Shown: positions 10,298-19,260 of the stretch, piece by piece
Position numbering within the stretch: the stretch's first letter is position 1
How the letters are laid out: every line of letters begins with the position of its first letter
Assembly: GCF_002797755.1 (NCBI RefSeq)
Contig: NZ_PGFI01000012.1
Span: 124,001-188,000, forward strand
DNA from: Brevirhabdus pacifica
GTDB taxonomy: Bacteria; Pseudomonadota; Alphaproteobacteria; Rhodobacterales; Rhodobacteraceae
Length of the DNA stretch: 64,000 nucleotides
Direction: 5' to 3'
Position numbers and translations under genes: made by a program
The notes under the pieces: generated by a model
Told to the model about the DNA's origin: nothing
Database searches by the model: none
The model's input: only the letters and a program-made list of their open reading frames with translations

Positions 10298-10666
10298 GAT
10301 CGTTCCTTCCCTTGCTGGCCCCGTTTATCGCCGGCATGGTTTCGTGCCGGCCCCGGGACCTCATCCTATTCTCGTTGGGGCCGACATGATCGCATTTCAC
10401 CACGATTCGCCACTGGCAACCGGCCCGGCCCCGGTGCGCCCACGGCCCGCCTGCCCCGAAATCAGCCCGTTTGACCCGTCATCAGGCCACATTCCAGGCG
10501 CATGATCGCCGGCAGACAACAGACGGAAAAGCCGCGCGGAATCGCCTGTGACCCCCTTGTCACGGGCGCGGAAACGGGCGCAGAACATGAGATGCCGGCG
10601 CGGCCCCGCCCCCGGCAGACCCACCGCAGGACCACGGCCGCCCCGGCCCCAGGCAGGAAGACAAAG
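10298..10666. other. Divergent intergenic region
   Basis: These 369 bases separate the SDR gene (-) from the Hint gene (+). I see no gene, tRNA or strong hairpin in them. They should hold the promoters of both flanking genes, but no sigma-70 pair stands out. Confidence 0.5.
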
Positions 10667-11689
10667 ATGACCACCCCATCGCCCACCGGATCCGACGCGC
10701 AAAGCTGTCAGGTCTACCGCGCGGCCGATTTCGCGGTCACGCTGGGCGCCAACATGGGTCATCCCGCCTGCGCCTTCGACGAGTTGAACCCCGGCGACAT
10801 CTACCGGCTGGTGCCGGGCGCGGCGCCGCTGACACTGGTGCACGCAGGACCGGGTGCCGACGAGGCGTCAATCGAGGGGGCGGGTCAGACCATCGCGCCC
10901 GGCTCCGAGGTCGGCGCGCCGGGCGATGCTCTGCTCCTGTCCGGACGAATGACGCTGATGGGCGACAACGGCGCCCTGCTTGAGGTGCTGCTTCTGACCT
11001 GTGGCGGCGAAAGCTACGTGCGCCCGCTTTCCGCCCTGGGCCACAGCATGGAATACACCCTGATCGACGCCGATCAGCGGGGCGAGAACCTGGACCTGGC
11101 CGAGGTCGCCTGCGTCTCCTTCACCCGGGGCACCCGGATCACCATGCGCAACGGCGCCCAGCGCCCGGTCGAGGAACTGGCCGTGGGCGACGAGGTGCTG
11201 ACCCGTGATCACGGGCCCCGCCCGGTGCGCTGGATCGGCGCGCAGACCGTGCGCGCCCATTCCCATTTCGCGCCCATCGTTATCACCAAGGGTGCGCTGA
11301 ACAACGCCGAGGACCTGATCCTGTCGCCCGACCACCGGCTATTCATCTACCAGCGCCGGGACGAGATCGGGCTGGGTCAGACCGAGGTGCTGATCAAGGC
11401 CAAGTACTTGGTCAATGACGAAACCATCTATCAGCGCGAGGGCGGTTTCGTGGATTACTTCCACCTGCTCTTCGACGAGCACGAGATCATCTTCGCCGAG
11501 GGCATCGCCGCCGAGTCGCTGATGGTCAACCGCCATACCCTGGCCGCCCTGCCCGACGAGATGGCGGGCGACCTGCGCCAGAACCATTCCGACCGCGCCG
11601 CCCGGCAGCGGCGGGGGCTCGATGCCAGCGGCACCAATTTCGTCGGCGTCGATGCGGCGGAGGCTTTGCGCCGCGCCAGCGGCAGCTGA
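10667..11689 (+). CDS. Hint-domain protein with Ser at the nucleophile position
   Basis: This 340-residue protein has an N-terminal beta-rich region of unknown type (about 1-145) followed by a Hint (hedgehog/intein) domain at about 148-290. Family features are SFTRGTRITM, VEELAVGDEVLTRD, PVRWIG, LSPDHRLFI and FDEHEIIFAEGIAAESLMVN. The residue before FT, usually Cys in autoprocessing Hint domains, is Ser151; a Cys lies two residues earlier (Cys149). Such proteins are frequent in Rhodobacterales and are often linked to secreted or surface proteins, but their roles are largely unknown. The ATG at 10667 follows a purine-rich AGGAAG; the frame is open further upstream without similarity. It is convergent with the histidine kinase. 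Confidence 0.85.
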   Translation: MTTPSPTGSDAQSCQVYRAADFAVTLGANMGHPACAFDELNPGDIYRLVPGAAPLTLVHAGPGADEASIEGAGQTIAPGSEVGAPGDALLLSGRMTLMGDNGALLEVLLLTCGGESYVRPLSALGHSMEYTLIDADQRGENLDLAEVACVSFTRGTRITMRNGAQRPVEELAVGDEVLTRDHGPRPVRWIGAQTVRAHSHFAPIVITKGALNNAEDLILSPDHRLFIYQRRDEIGLGQTEVLIKAKYLVNDETIYQREGGFVDYFHLLFDEHEIIFAEGIAAESLMVNRHTLAALPDEMAGDLRQNHSDRAARQRRGLDASGTNFVGVDAAEALRRASGS

Positions 11690-11785
11690 TCGCCCCTCAT
11701 CACGTCCTTTAATAGGTTGCTGCCACCGGGGATTACCCGGGGCATCGCACCTGTTTGCCCACAGCGTGCCCCCCACCCCGCACCC

Positions 11786-14044
11786 TTAACCGAGGGCGTC
11801 CGCGCGGGGGGTGTCCGCTTGCCGGGGCGCTTCGGTGCTAGCGGCCGCGCCGGACCTGCTCAGCACCTCGGCCACGGTTTCGACCAATGCCATGCGCCCG
11901 ATCGGCTTGATCAGCACCGCATCCATCCCCGCCGCGCGGCAGCGGTTGTGGTCGCTGGTGAAGGCATGGGCCGTCAGCGCCACGATCGGGCAGAGCGAGC
12001 CACCCGCCCCCGCCTCCAGCGCGCGGATCTGGCGGGCGGCGTCAAAGCCGCTCATGACCGGCATGGAGATATCCAGGAGAACAAGGGACGGCGCATGGAG
12101 CCTGTAGGCCTCGACCGCCTCGGCACCGTCATGGGCCATGATCAGCCGCGCGCCCGTCCCCGACAGGTAGCGCGAGAAGATCAGGCGGTTGGTTCGGTTG
12201 TCCTCGGCCAGAAGAATCGTGGCGCCGGTGAGGTCGGGCATTGCCTCGTCGGTGCGCAGGCTGCGCATCGCGGTCTTCTTCTCGCGCCGGTCGGCGCCGC
12301 CGGCGATACAATAGTCCCCCCGGCGCCTGTCCCGGGCGTCCCTGGATTCTTCTCCGGTCGGCGCCGGATTTTCCGGGGCGGTCTCGGTGGCGCGCAGGGC
12401 GGAATTGCGCGCAGGTGGCGCGAAGGGAGAAACGCGCCTGCGGCCCGGGTCAAGCGGCATGGCTTGGCACTCGTCCCCCTCACGGGGGGCGCCGCCCCGG
12501 TCCCCCGCACCGTCGGGGGCGGCCAGTTTCAACGGCAGGCGCACCGTGAAGGTGCTGCCGCCGGCGGGGTTTGGCAACAGGGTCATCTCGCCCTGCATCA
12601 ATTCGACCAGCTGGCGCGAGATCGCCAGCCCCAGCCCCGAGCCGTCGAAGCGACGGGTCAGATGCTCCTCCCCCTGTTCGAAGGGGGCGAAGATACGCTC
12701 GGCATCCTCGGCGGCGATGCCCGGGCCGGTGTCCTCGACCGCCATCTTCAGCAGCAGGCTGTCGCCCCGCGCCTCGTGCCCCAGGCGCAGGGTGACGCCG
12801 CCCGAGGAGGTGAATTTCACCGCGTTGCCGAGCAGGTTCATCAGCACCTGCCTGAGCCGCCCCGCGTCCCCGCGCAGCATGACCCGCGGCACGTCCCCCC
12901 GGGTCCGGAAGGTCAGCCCCCGGCGTTCGGCCAGCGGCGCGATTAGGGCCGTGACATCCTCGATCACTCCGCAGGGGCAGAAGGGTGCCGCCGTCAGGCG
13001 GAACTTGCCGGATTCCACCTGAGAGATGTCGAGGATGTCGTTGATGATCGACAGCAGCGACCGGCCCGAACGGCTGAGCGTCTCGATCAGCTCGGCCTGA
13101 TCGCGGGTGGGCCCGGCGGACTCCAGAAGCTCGGCAATCCCCAGGATGCCGTTCAGTGGTGTGCGCAGCTCGTGGCTCATGTGGGCGAGGAAATCGGACT
13201 TGGCGCGGTTGGCCTTCTCGGCCTCGGCGGCCTTGCTGCGGGCCAGGCGGTTGCCCGCCTTCAACTCATCCTGGGAGGCGACGAGAGCGCGGTTCACGAC
13301 CTCCGTCTCGCGGCGCGAGGCGATGAGCCGCCGCTCGAACTCGTGCCGGCGACGGTTTTGCAGGCGCAGCCGGATGAACAGACCGCTGAGCGTCGCCGCC
13401 AGCACCGCCGCGGCAAGGGAGAATTGCACCGCCTCGCGGGCAAAGCCCGACAGAAACAGCGTGCCCGCCACCAGCAGGGCCGCGACAGTCGCGAAAATCG
13501 CCTGCACGATCCGCAGCGACCGGACGTGCAGACCGCCCACCAGCTCGGCGTTGACGCTGGCCGAGACGAGAAAGGTCGTCGCCAGCATCCAGTAGCCCAT
13601 GCCGCCGGTCGTCCAGATGATCGCGGCCCCGGTCGCCATGAAACACGCCCAGACGGCCGAGGAGGCCGCAATGGCGTGATCGACGCTTTCCAGGTTCTGC
13701 ACGATGCGGCCCGGCGCCATGGCCCAGCGGTTGACCAGCAGGTCGACCAGTTCCCCGCAAAGCCAGATCCCCAGCAGCAGGATCCCCGCCTCCGCCCCCT
13801 GGAAGATGCCGAAGATGGTGGCGCCCGTGACCTCATAGGCCAGGCGCAGGGGAAGGACGCGCCAGCGGCCCAGGCAGAACCGCTGTAACCGGCCCGTCGG
13901 GCTGCGTTTGTCGGCAATGGTGTTGCCATCGCGCAGGTCCCGCGCGATCTGGCCGGTGGGACGCAGGCGCGCGCCACGCCTGTGCGGTGTCTGGTCGGGA
14001 ACGGGCGCGGGCATCCCCCCCGCCGCAACGGTTTCACCACTCAT
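11786..14044 (-). CDS. Membrane hybrid histidine kinase with C-terminal receiver
   Basis: This is a 752-residue sensor kinase. The N-terminal 230 residues hold several hydrophobic segments (for example GIFQGAEAGILLLGIWLCGE and AVLAATLSGLF) with no recognised sensor domain. A coiled-coil stretch leads to the HisKA domain with phospho-acceptor His291 (HMSHELRTPLNG), then the HATPase domain (NLLGNAVKF, DTGPGIA, GSGLGLAIS). A low-complexity Arg/Pro/Ala linker of about 110 residues follows, then a receiver domain (ILLAEDNRTN) with phospho-acceptor Asp658 (LLDISMPVMSG). No response regulator is adjacent, so the output may go through a phosphorelay partner elsewhere. It is convergent with the Hint gene and divergent from parE. 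Confidence 0.9.
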   Translation of the reverse strand: MSGETVAAGGMPAPVPDQTPHRRGARLRPTGQIARDLRDGNTIADKRSPTGRLQRFCLGRWRVLPLRLAYEVTGATIFGIFQGAEAGILLLGIWLCGELVDLLVNRWAMAPGRIVQNLESVDHAIAASSAVWACFMATGAAIIWTTGGMGYWMLATTFLVSASVNAELVGGLHVRSLRIVQAIFATVAALLVAGTLFLSGFAREAVQFSLAAAVLAATLSGLFIRLRLQNRRRHEFERRLIASRRETEVVNRALVASQDELKAGNRLARSKAAEAEKANRAKSDFLAHMSHELRTPLNGILGIAELLESAGPTRDQAELIETLSRSGRSLLSIINDILDISQVESGKFRLTAAPFCPCGVIEDVTALIAPLAERRGLTFRTRGDVPRVMLRGDAGRLRQVLMNLLGNAVKFTSSGGVTLRLGHEARGDSLLLKMAVEDTGPGIAAEDAERIFAPFEQGEEHLTRRFDGSGLGLAISRQLVELMQGEMTLLPNPAGGSTFTVRLPLKLAAPDGAGDRGGAPREGDECQAMPLDPGRRRVSPFAPPARNSALRATETAPENPAPTGEESRDARDRRRGDYCIAGGADRREKKTAMRSLRTDEAMPDLTGATILLAEDNRTNRLIFSRYLSGTGARLIMAHDGAEAVEAYRLHAPSLVLLDISMPVMSGFDAARQIRALEAGAGGSLCPIVALTAHAFTSDHNRCRAAGMDAVLIKPIGRMALVETVAEVLSRSGAAASTEAPRQADTPRADALG

Positions 14045-14229
14045 ATGCCTTGCCTCTTCCGGGTTCGGGATCCCCTCGGGGGGTGGCTAGAGCACGGAGA
14101 TTAACAAAAGGTTCCGCAGGCCCCGATAATCCGGGAAACGCCGCGCCACAGGGCCCCGGTGCCATTGCTCAGCGCGCCACTTCCTGATCTAATGAAAGGC
14201 CAATCAAGAATGAGCAGAGCAGCACGCCG

Positions 14230-16188
14230 ATGAACGACCTTCTGACCGGGTCCGCCCCCGAACAAACCTACGACGCCTCTTCGATCGAGGTGCTGGAGGG
14301 GCTGGAGCCTGTCCGCAAGCGTCCGGGCATGTATATCGGCGGCACCGACGAGAGGGCGATGCACCATCTGGTCGCCGAGGTGTTGGACAACTCGATGGAC
14401 GAGGCCGTCGCCGGCCACGCCAGCCGCATCGAGGTCGAATTGATCTCCGACAATTCCGTCACCATCCGCGACAACGGCCGGGGCATCCCGGTCGATCCCC
14501 ACCCCAAGTTCCCCGACAAATCCGCGCTGGAAGTGATCCTGTGCACCCTGCACGCGGGCGGCAAGTTCTCGGGCAAGGCCTATCAGACCTCGGGCGGTCT
14601 GCACGGGGTCGGCATCTCGGTCGTGAACGCGCTGTCGGACCAGCTTCGGGTCGAGGTCGCGCGCAACCGCGAGCTTTTCGCCCAGGAATTCTCGCGCGGG
14701 CATCCGCAGGGGCCCGTCGAGATGGTGGGCGCCGCCCCCAACCGGCGCGGCACCAGCGTCACCTTCCGCGCCGATTCCGAGATCTTCGGCAGCCACAAAT
14801 TCAAGCCCGCCCGCCTGATGAAGATGGTGCGTTCCAAGGCCTATCTGTTCTCGGGGGTCGAAATCCGCTGGAAAAGCGCCATCGACGATGGCGAAACCCC
14901 GACCGAGGCGACCTTTCACTTCCCCGGCGGTCTGGCCGATTACCTCAAGGAATCGCTGGGCAACGCGGCGACCTACGCCGACGCGCCTTTCGCCGGCAAG
15001 GTCAGCTTTCAGGAAAAGTTCGGCAAGCCCGGCTCGGTCGAATGGGCGATCAACTGGACGCCTTCGCGCGACGGGTTCATCGGCAGCTACTGCAACACGG
15101 TTCCCACATCCGAGGGCGGCACCCACGAGGCCGGCTTCTGGGCCGCGATCCTGAAGGGCATTCGCGCCTACGGCGAACTGGTGGGCAACCGCAAGGCGGC
15201 CCAGATCAACCGCGATGACCTGATCGCGGGGGGCTGCGCGCTGGTCTCGTGCTTCATCACCGAGCCCGAGTTCGTGGGCCAGACCAAGGACCGTCTGGCG
15301 ACGGTCGAGGCCGGCAAGCTGATCGAGGGCGCGGTGCGCGACCACTTCGACAACTGGCTGGCGTCGGACACCAAATCCGCCGGGGCGATTCTGGATTATC
15401 TGGTCCTGCGCGCCGAGGAACGCCTGCGCCGTCGGTCGGAAAAGGAAACCGCCCGCAAGACCGCCACCAAGAAACTGCGCCTGCCCGGCAAGCTGGTGGA
15501 TTGTTCGGCCACCAACCGCGAGGGCACCGAGCTTTTCATCGTCGAGGGTGACAGCGCCGGCGGCAGCGCCAAGATGGCGCGGGACCGCAAGAACCAGGCG
15601 CTTCTGCCCCTGCGCGGCAAGATCCTGAACGTGCTGGGCGCGGCTTCGGCCAAGATGGGCCAGAACGCCGAGATCAACGACCTGTGCCAGGCGCTTGGCG
15701 TCGGCATGGGCACGCGATTCAACCTTGAGGATCTGCGCTACGACAAGATCATCATCATGACCGACGCCGATGTCGACGGGGCGCATATCGCCTCGTTGCT
15801 CATGACCTTTTTCTTCACCCAGATGCGCCCGATGATCGACGCGGGCCACCTCTACCTGGCCTGCCCGCCCCTCTTCCGCCTGACCCAGGGCGCGCGCCGG
15901 GTCTACTGTCTGGACGAGGCCGAGAAGGCCGCGATGCTGGAACGCGGGCTGGGCGGCAAGGGCAAGATTGACGTCAGCCGCTTCAAGGGCCTGGGCGAGA
16001 TGGACGCCAAGGATCTGAAAGACACCACCATGAACCCCGAGACGCGCAAGCTGATCCGGGTCACCATCTCCGAGGACATGCCCGGCGAGACCGCCGATCT
16101 GGTCGAGCGGCTGATGGGCAAGAAGCCCGAGCTGCGGTTCCAGTATATCCAGCAGAACGCCCAGTTCGTCGAAGAACTGGACGTCTGA
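14230..16188 (+). CDS. parE: DNA topoisomerase IV subunit B
   Basis: ParE is the ATPase subunit of topoisomerase IV, which unlinks daughter chromosomes together with ParC. It has 652 residues, the normal size for ParE and about 150 shorter than most GyrB. The GHKL ATP site shows VRKRPGMYIGG, EVLDNSMDEA and DNGRGIPVD, followed by QTSGGLHGVG. The TOPRIM domain carries EGDSAGGSA (Glu439) and the acidic triad Asp512-Asp514-Asp516 in MTDADVDGAH. ParE is preferred over GyrB because the protein lacks the long GyrB insertion and has the ParE-type ending RFQYIQQNAQFVEELDV. parC is not in the window. Confidence 0.93.
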   Translation: MNDLLTGSAPEQTYDASSIEVLEGLEPVRKRPGMYIGGTDERAMHHLVAEVLDNSMDEAVAGHASRIEVELISDNSVTIRDNGRGIPVDPHPKFPDKSALEVILCTLHAGGKFSGKAYQTSGGLHGVGISVVNALSDQLRVEVARNRELFAQEFSRGHPQGPVEMVGAAPNRRGTSVTFRADSEIFGSHKFKPARLMKMVRSKAYLFSGVEIRWKSAIDDGETPTEATFHFPGGLADYLKESLGNAATYADAPFAGKVSFQEKFGKPGSVEWAINWTPSRDGFIGSYCNTVPTSEGGTHEAGFWAAILKGIRAYGELVGNRKAAQINRDDLIAGGCALVSCFITEPEFVGQTKDRLATVEAGKLIEGAVRDHFDNWLASDTKSAGAILDYLVLRAEERLRRRSEKETARKTATKKLRLPGKLVDCSATNREGTELFIVEGDSAGGSAKMARDRKNQALLPLRGKILNVLGAASAKMGQNAEINDLCQALGVGMGTRFNLEDLRYDKIIIMTDADVDGAHIASLLMTFFFTQMRPMIDAGHLYLACPPLFRLTQGARRVYCLDEAEKAAMLERGLGGKGKIDVSRFKGLGEMDAKDLKDTTMNPETRKLIRVTISEDMPGETADLVERLMGKKPELRFQYIQQNAQFVEELDV

Positions 16189-16222
16189 ACCACTTGGCGG
16201 GGCGCATCCCCTGCCCGGCGCA

Positions 16223-16270
16223 CCGCCACAAACCGAACGCAATTTCAACGATTTAGGCAGTTTGTGGCGG
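16223..16270 (+). other. Perfect 11-bp inverted repeat downstream of parE
   Basis: CCGCCACAAAC (16223-16233) and GTTTGTGGCGG (16260-16270) pair perfectly across a 26-base spacer, 34 bases after the parE stop. In RNA this is a strong long-loop hairpin and may act as a 3'-end structure or terminator, though no T-run follows. As DNA, the arms could also be a spaced protein-binding site. Confidence 0.5.
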
Positions 16271-16427
16271 CGGGTCCGCAACATGGCGCTTTCGCGAAAC
16301 CGCGCCCAATTCCCGCCATCCCGGCGAGTAAGAACGGGACGGGGTCCACGAAATTCTGTAAAGATTTAATATAATCAATAACTTATAAGACGCAAAGAAG
16401 GTGGCCCCCCCGCCTTCCCGCGCTGGA

Positions 16428-16449
16428 TGAATCCACTTTTTTGGATTCA
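16428..16449. promoter_or_regulatory. Inverted repeat around a T-run, upstream of the small membrane protein
   Basis: TGAATCCA (16428-16435) and TGGATTCA (16442-16449) flank CTTTTT. It could be an operator, or a bidirectional terminator-like hairpin. It lies 155 bases before the ATG of the next gene. The role is unknown. Confidence 0.35.
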
Positions 16450-16604
16450 ACTGACGTCACATGCGGCCGATGCTCCGTTGCACGATCATGGATAGCGGGT
16501 TTGCACGAAGCCCAAACACCCGGCCCCGATTGCGCCAGATTGGCCTGTCAGTCTGAAGGAAATCGGACCTCCGCCAGAGGCCGACAAAAGAAAGGACCGG
16601 CCGC

Positions 16605-16973
16605 ATGTCACTGTTTTTCTTCCTCAAAGGGGCACTGATCGGATATCTCTTTGCCGTCGTGACCATATTGAATCTTGAGATCGGTGACCTGACGACCGTC
16701 ATCGGCATCGCCGCCGGTTGCCTGGCCCTCTACTCGGCTTTCGCCTTCCTTCACGATTCCAAGCCGATCCGCAAACGCGCCCGCAAGGCCGAAGGCAGCC
16801 CGGCCGCGACCCCGGCAAGCACGGCACCGGCAAAGCCCGCCGTCAACGCCGTCAGCGCGCCCGCCATCGACGTGCTGCGCCCCACCCACAACACGCCGCA
16901 AAGCGCCATCGTGGCGGCCCGCAACAGGATCCGCTGCCGCAACACCCAGAGCCGGCTCATCGGCACCGCCTGA
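16605..16973 (+). CDS. Small membrane protein, unknown function
   Basis: This 122-residue protein has two hydrophobic segments at the N-terminus (residues about 3-25, FFFLKGALIGYLFAVVTIL, and about 32-48, VIGIAAGCLALYSAFAF), then a basic patch and an Ala/Pro-rich segment that looks unstructured. The C-terminus contains SAIVAARNRIRCRNTQSRL. A good ribosome site (AGAAAGGA) precedes the ATG at 16605. I do not recognise a family. It stands alone between parE and the lol operon. Confidence 0.7.
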   Translation: MSLFFFLKGALIGYLFAVVTILNLEIGDLTTVIGIAAGCLALYSAFAFLHDSKPIRKRARKAEGSPAATPASTAPAKPAVNAVSAPAIDVLRPTHNTPQSAIVAARNRIRCRNTQSRLIGTA

Positions 16974-17067
16974 CCGGACGCGCAAGACGCGCAAAAAACT
17001 TGAATTCATCGCGACGGGGCCCGGCCAGCATATCTGGCACGGGCCCTGTTTCATTGCGGCCGAAGGA

Positions 17068-17784
17068 TCAGTCCGCCGCGCGGCCCGCGTCGACGCGTTC
17101 GACGCGTTCGACCAGGCGGCCATGCTCCAGCCGGACAACACGGTCCATCCGCGCCGCCAGCTCCAGGTTATGGGTGGCGATGACCGCCGACAGACCGGTC
17201 GAGCGGACAAGCCCCATCAGCGCCCCGAAAACCCGGTCCGACGTGTCGGGATCCAGGTTGCCCGTGGGCTCGTCGGCCAACAACACCCGCGGCGCGTTGG
17301 CCATGGCCCGGCAGAAGGCCACGCGCTGCTGCTCGCCCCCCGACATCTCGGCAGGCCGGTGGCCGCCCCGCTCGGTCAGCCCGACCGAAGCAAGAAGCTC
17401 CTCCGCACGCTCCCGCGCCGCGCCCCGGGCGACCCCGTTGGCCAGCTGCGGCAGCATGATGTTCTCGCGCGCGGTGAACTCGGGCAACAGATGGTGGAAT
17501 TGGTAGATGAAACCGACGTCGTTGCGCCGCATCCGCGTGCGCGACCGGTCGCCCAGATCGCCGGTGGCGACCCCGCCGATCTCGACCATGCCGGCATCGG
17601 CCGTGTCCAGCAGGCCGGCGATATGCAGCAGGGTGGACTTGCCCGCCCCCGAGGGCGCGACCAGTGCCACCGCCTCGCCGCGCGCCACCTCCAGCGTGGC
17701 CCCCCGCAGCACCGAGATCTCGGCCGGCGTGCCCGGGTTGTAGGATTTCGAGATCCCCTCGAGCCGCAGCATCACGTCATTCAT
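17068..17784 (-). CDS. lolD: Lipoprotein-releasing ABC ATPase LolD
   Basis: LolD powers release of outer-membrane lipoproteins from the inner membrane to LolA, in a complex with LolC/E. It has 238 residues: Walker A is APSGAGKST, the Q-loop region is [14 protein letters not shown], the signature is [14 protein letters not shown] and Walker B is [12 protein letters not shown]. The [12 protein letters not shown]-like Q-loop is typical of LolD. Its start overlaps the end of lolC by 8 bases, so the two are coupled. Confidence 0.94.
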   Translation of the reverse strand: MNDVMLRLEGISKSYNPGTPAEISVLRGATLEVARGEAVALVAPSGAGKSTLLHIAGLLDTADAGMVEIGGVATGDLGDRSRTRMRRNDVGFIYQFHHLLPEFTARENIMLPQLANGVARGAARERAEELLASVGLTERGGHRPAEMSGGEQQRVAFCRAMANAPRVLLADEPTGNLDPDTSDRVFGALMGLVRSTGLSAVIATHNLELAARMDRVVRLEHGRLVERVERVDAGRAAD

Positions 17785-19063
17785 AGCGCAGGGCCTCCAC
17801 CGGGTTCATCCGCGCCGCGCGCCGGGCCGGAAAGATCGTGACCACGAAGGACAGGCCCAGCGACAGCGAAACCGCCGACAGCACATCGGCCAGCCGCAGC
17901 TGCGCCGGCAACTGGTAGATCCCCCGGATCGAGGGATCCCACACCCCGCCCCCCGCCACCGCGTTGACGAACGAAAAGATCGGGTCGATGTAGATCGCGA
18001 AAAGACAGCCAAGAATGGTGCCGAAGATCGTGCCGAAGACGCCGACCAGCGCCCCGCAGATGAAAAAGACCCGCAGGATCGAACCCTCGGTCAGGCCCAT
18101 GGTGCGCAGGATGCCGATGTCGCGCCCCTTGTTCTTGACCAGCATGATCAGCCCCGAGACGATGTTCATCGTCGCGATCAGCACCAGGATCGACAGGATC
18201 ACGAACATGACGTTGTCCTCGATGTCGAGCGCACGCAGGAAGGATCCCGATGCATCGCGCCAGCTCCACAGCAACGTCCCCTCGCCCCCGGCCTGCATCA
18301 GCGCCGGGGCCAGCTCCTCGACACGGTCCGGATCCTCGACCAGCACCTCCAGCTCGTCCGCCCCGCCCTCGCGGTTGAAATAGGACTGGGCCTCGGCGAA
18401 GGGCATGTAGACCCGGGTGCGGTCGATGTCGTAGCGCCCCATCGAGAAGATCTGCACCACCTCGTAGCTGTTGACCCGGGGGCTGGTGCCGAAGGCGGTG
18501 CGCACCCCCTCGGGCGAGATCAGCTTGATCCGGTCGCCGATCTCGATGCCCAGATCACGCGCGATGATCGAGCCCACGGCGATGCCCTCACCAAAGCGGC
18601 CCAGATCCCCGCGGGCATCCTCGGCGTCGCGCATCCGCGGCAGGCTCATCAGATCCTCGGCCGCGATGCCGAACACCTCGACCCCGGCGCTGCGCCCGGC
18701 GGTGCTGGCAAGCACCTGCCCCTTCACCAGCGGCGCGACCCGGGTCACCCCCGGCACATCGGCGATCCGCGCTGCCCGCTCGTCATAGTCGGTAATCAGG
18801 CGGCTGGTGCGGCCCTGGGCATCCGCCTGCACCGCGCTGTAGACGGTGACATGGGCATTGGCCCCCAGGATGGTGTCGACGAACTCGGCCCGGAACCCCG
18901 AGCGCACGGCCAGGGTGGCGATCAGGGCAAACACCGCCAGGGTGATGCCGATCAGGCTGATCCAGGTCATGGCGCTCACGCCGCCCTCGGCCCGGCGGGC
19001 CCGAAGGTAGCGCCAGGCAATCATCCATTCGAACGGGGCGAAGGGGGCGGTTTTCTGCGCCAA
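17777..19063 (-). CDS. lolC: Lipoprotein-releasing system permease LolC/LolE
   Basis: This 428-residue inner-membrane permease has the four-helix MacB/FtsX plan. A first membrane segment near residue 30-50 ([20 protein letters not shown]) is followed by a large periplasmic domain and three C-terminal helices ([40 protein letters not shown] and [12 protein letters not shown]). The N-terminal stretch [14 protein letters not shown] is a Lol family mark. Only one permease gene is present, as in many alphaproteobacteria where a LolC/E hybrid forms a homodimer; naming it lolC or lolF is a matter of convention. It is cotranscribed with lolD. Confidence 0.93.
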   Translation of the reverse strand: MAQKTAPFAPFEWMIAWRYLRARRAEGGVSAMTWISLIGITLAVFALIATLAVRSGFRAEFVDTILGANAHVTVYSAVQADAQGRTSRLITDYDERAARIADVPGVTRVAPLVKGQVLASTAGRSAGVEVFGIAAEDLMSLPRMRDAEDARGDLGRFGEGIAVGSIIARDLGIEIGDRIKLISPEGVRTAFGTSPRVNSYEVVQIFSMGRYDIDRTRVYMPFAEAQSYFNREGGADELEVLVEDPDRVEELAPALMQAGGEGTLLWSWRDASGSFLRALDIEDNVMFVILSILVLIATMNIVSGLIMLVKNKGRDIGILRTMGLTEGSILRVFFICGALVGVFGTIFGTILGCLFAIYIDPIFSFVNAVAGGGVWDPSIRGIYQLPAQLRLADVLSAVSLSLGLSFVVTIFPARRAARMNPVEALRYE

Positions 19064-19160
19064 TGGAACAGGCTCCTCAAGGGTTGGCGCGGACCTTGGG
19101 GGTTTTGCCCGGGTCCGTCAACTCACGCGCGCGGGATCGGCAGGGCGCCCCGGGTGCAGG

Positions 19161-19244
19161 TTTCATTGTCGCTGAAATATCCCCGCCGGAGGCGGCGGAA
19201 CGGTCCGGCCAGCCTCCGGCGGGGATATTTTCGCGACAGTGAAA
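19161..19244. repeat. REP-like inverted pair (CCTCCGGCGGGGATATTT core)
   Basis: Two copies of a 32-base element face each other: 19161-19192 on the minus strand and 19213-19244 on the plus strand, matching at 29 of 32 positions, with a 20-base spacer. Each copy has an identical 18-base core and a variable outer part ending in GAAA. The pair lies 17 bases beyond the proS stop codon, before lolC. A third copy is at 48575-48606. The arrangement is that of a REP-type intergenic palindrome and would fold into a very stable hairpin in RNA from either strand. Confidence 0.8.
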
Positions 19245-19260
19245 GTGGCGGCCGCCCGCG

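Larger units (their letters stand above)
16189..16604. other. Non-coding gap with an inverted repeat and an AT-rich block
   Basis: These 416 bases hold no convincing gene. They contain a perfect 11-bp inverted repeat (16223-16233 with 16260-16270), a TTTCGCGAAA palindrome (16290-16299), an AT-rich block at about 16350-16390 that stands out against the GC-rich background, and an 8-bp inverted repeat flanking a T-run (16428-16449). The promoter of the following small membrane protein gene must lie here, and the AT-rich block is the likeliest place. Confidence 0.6.
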
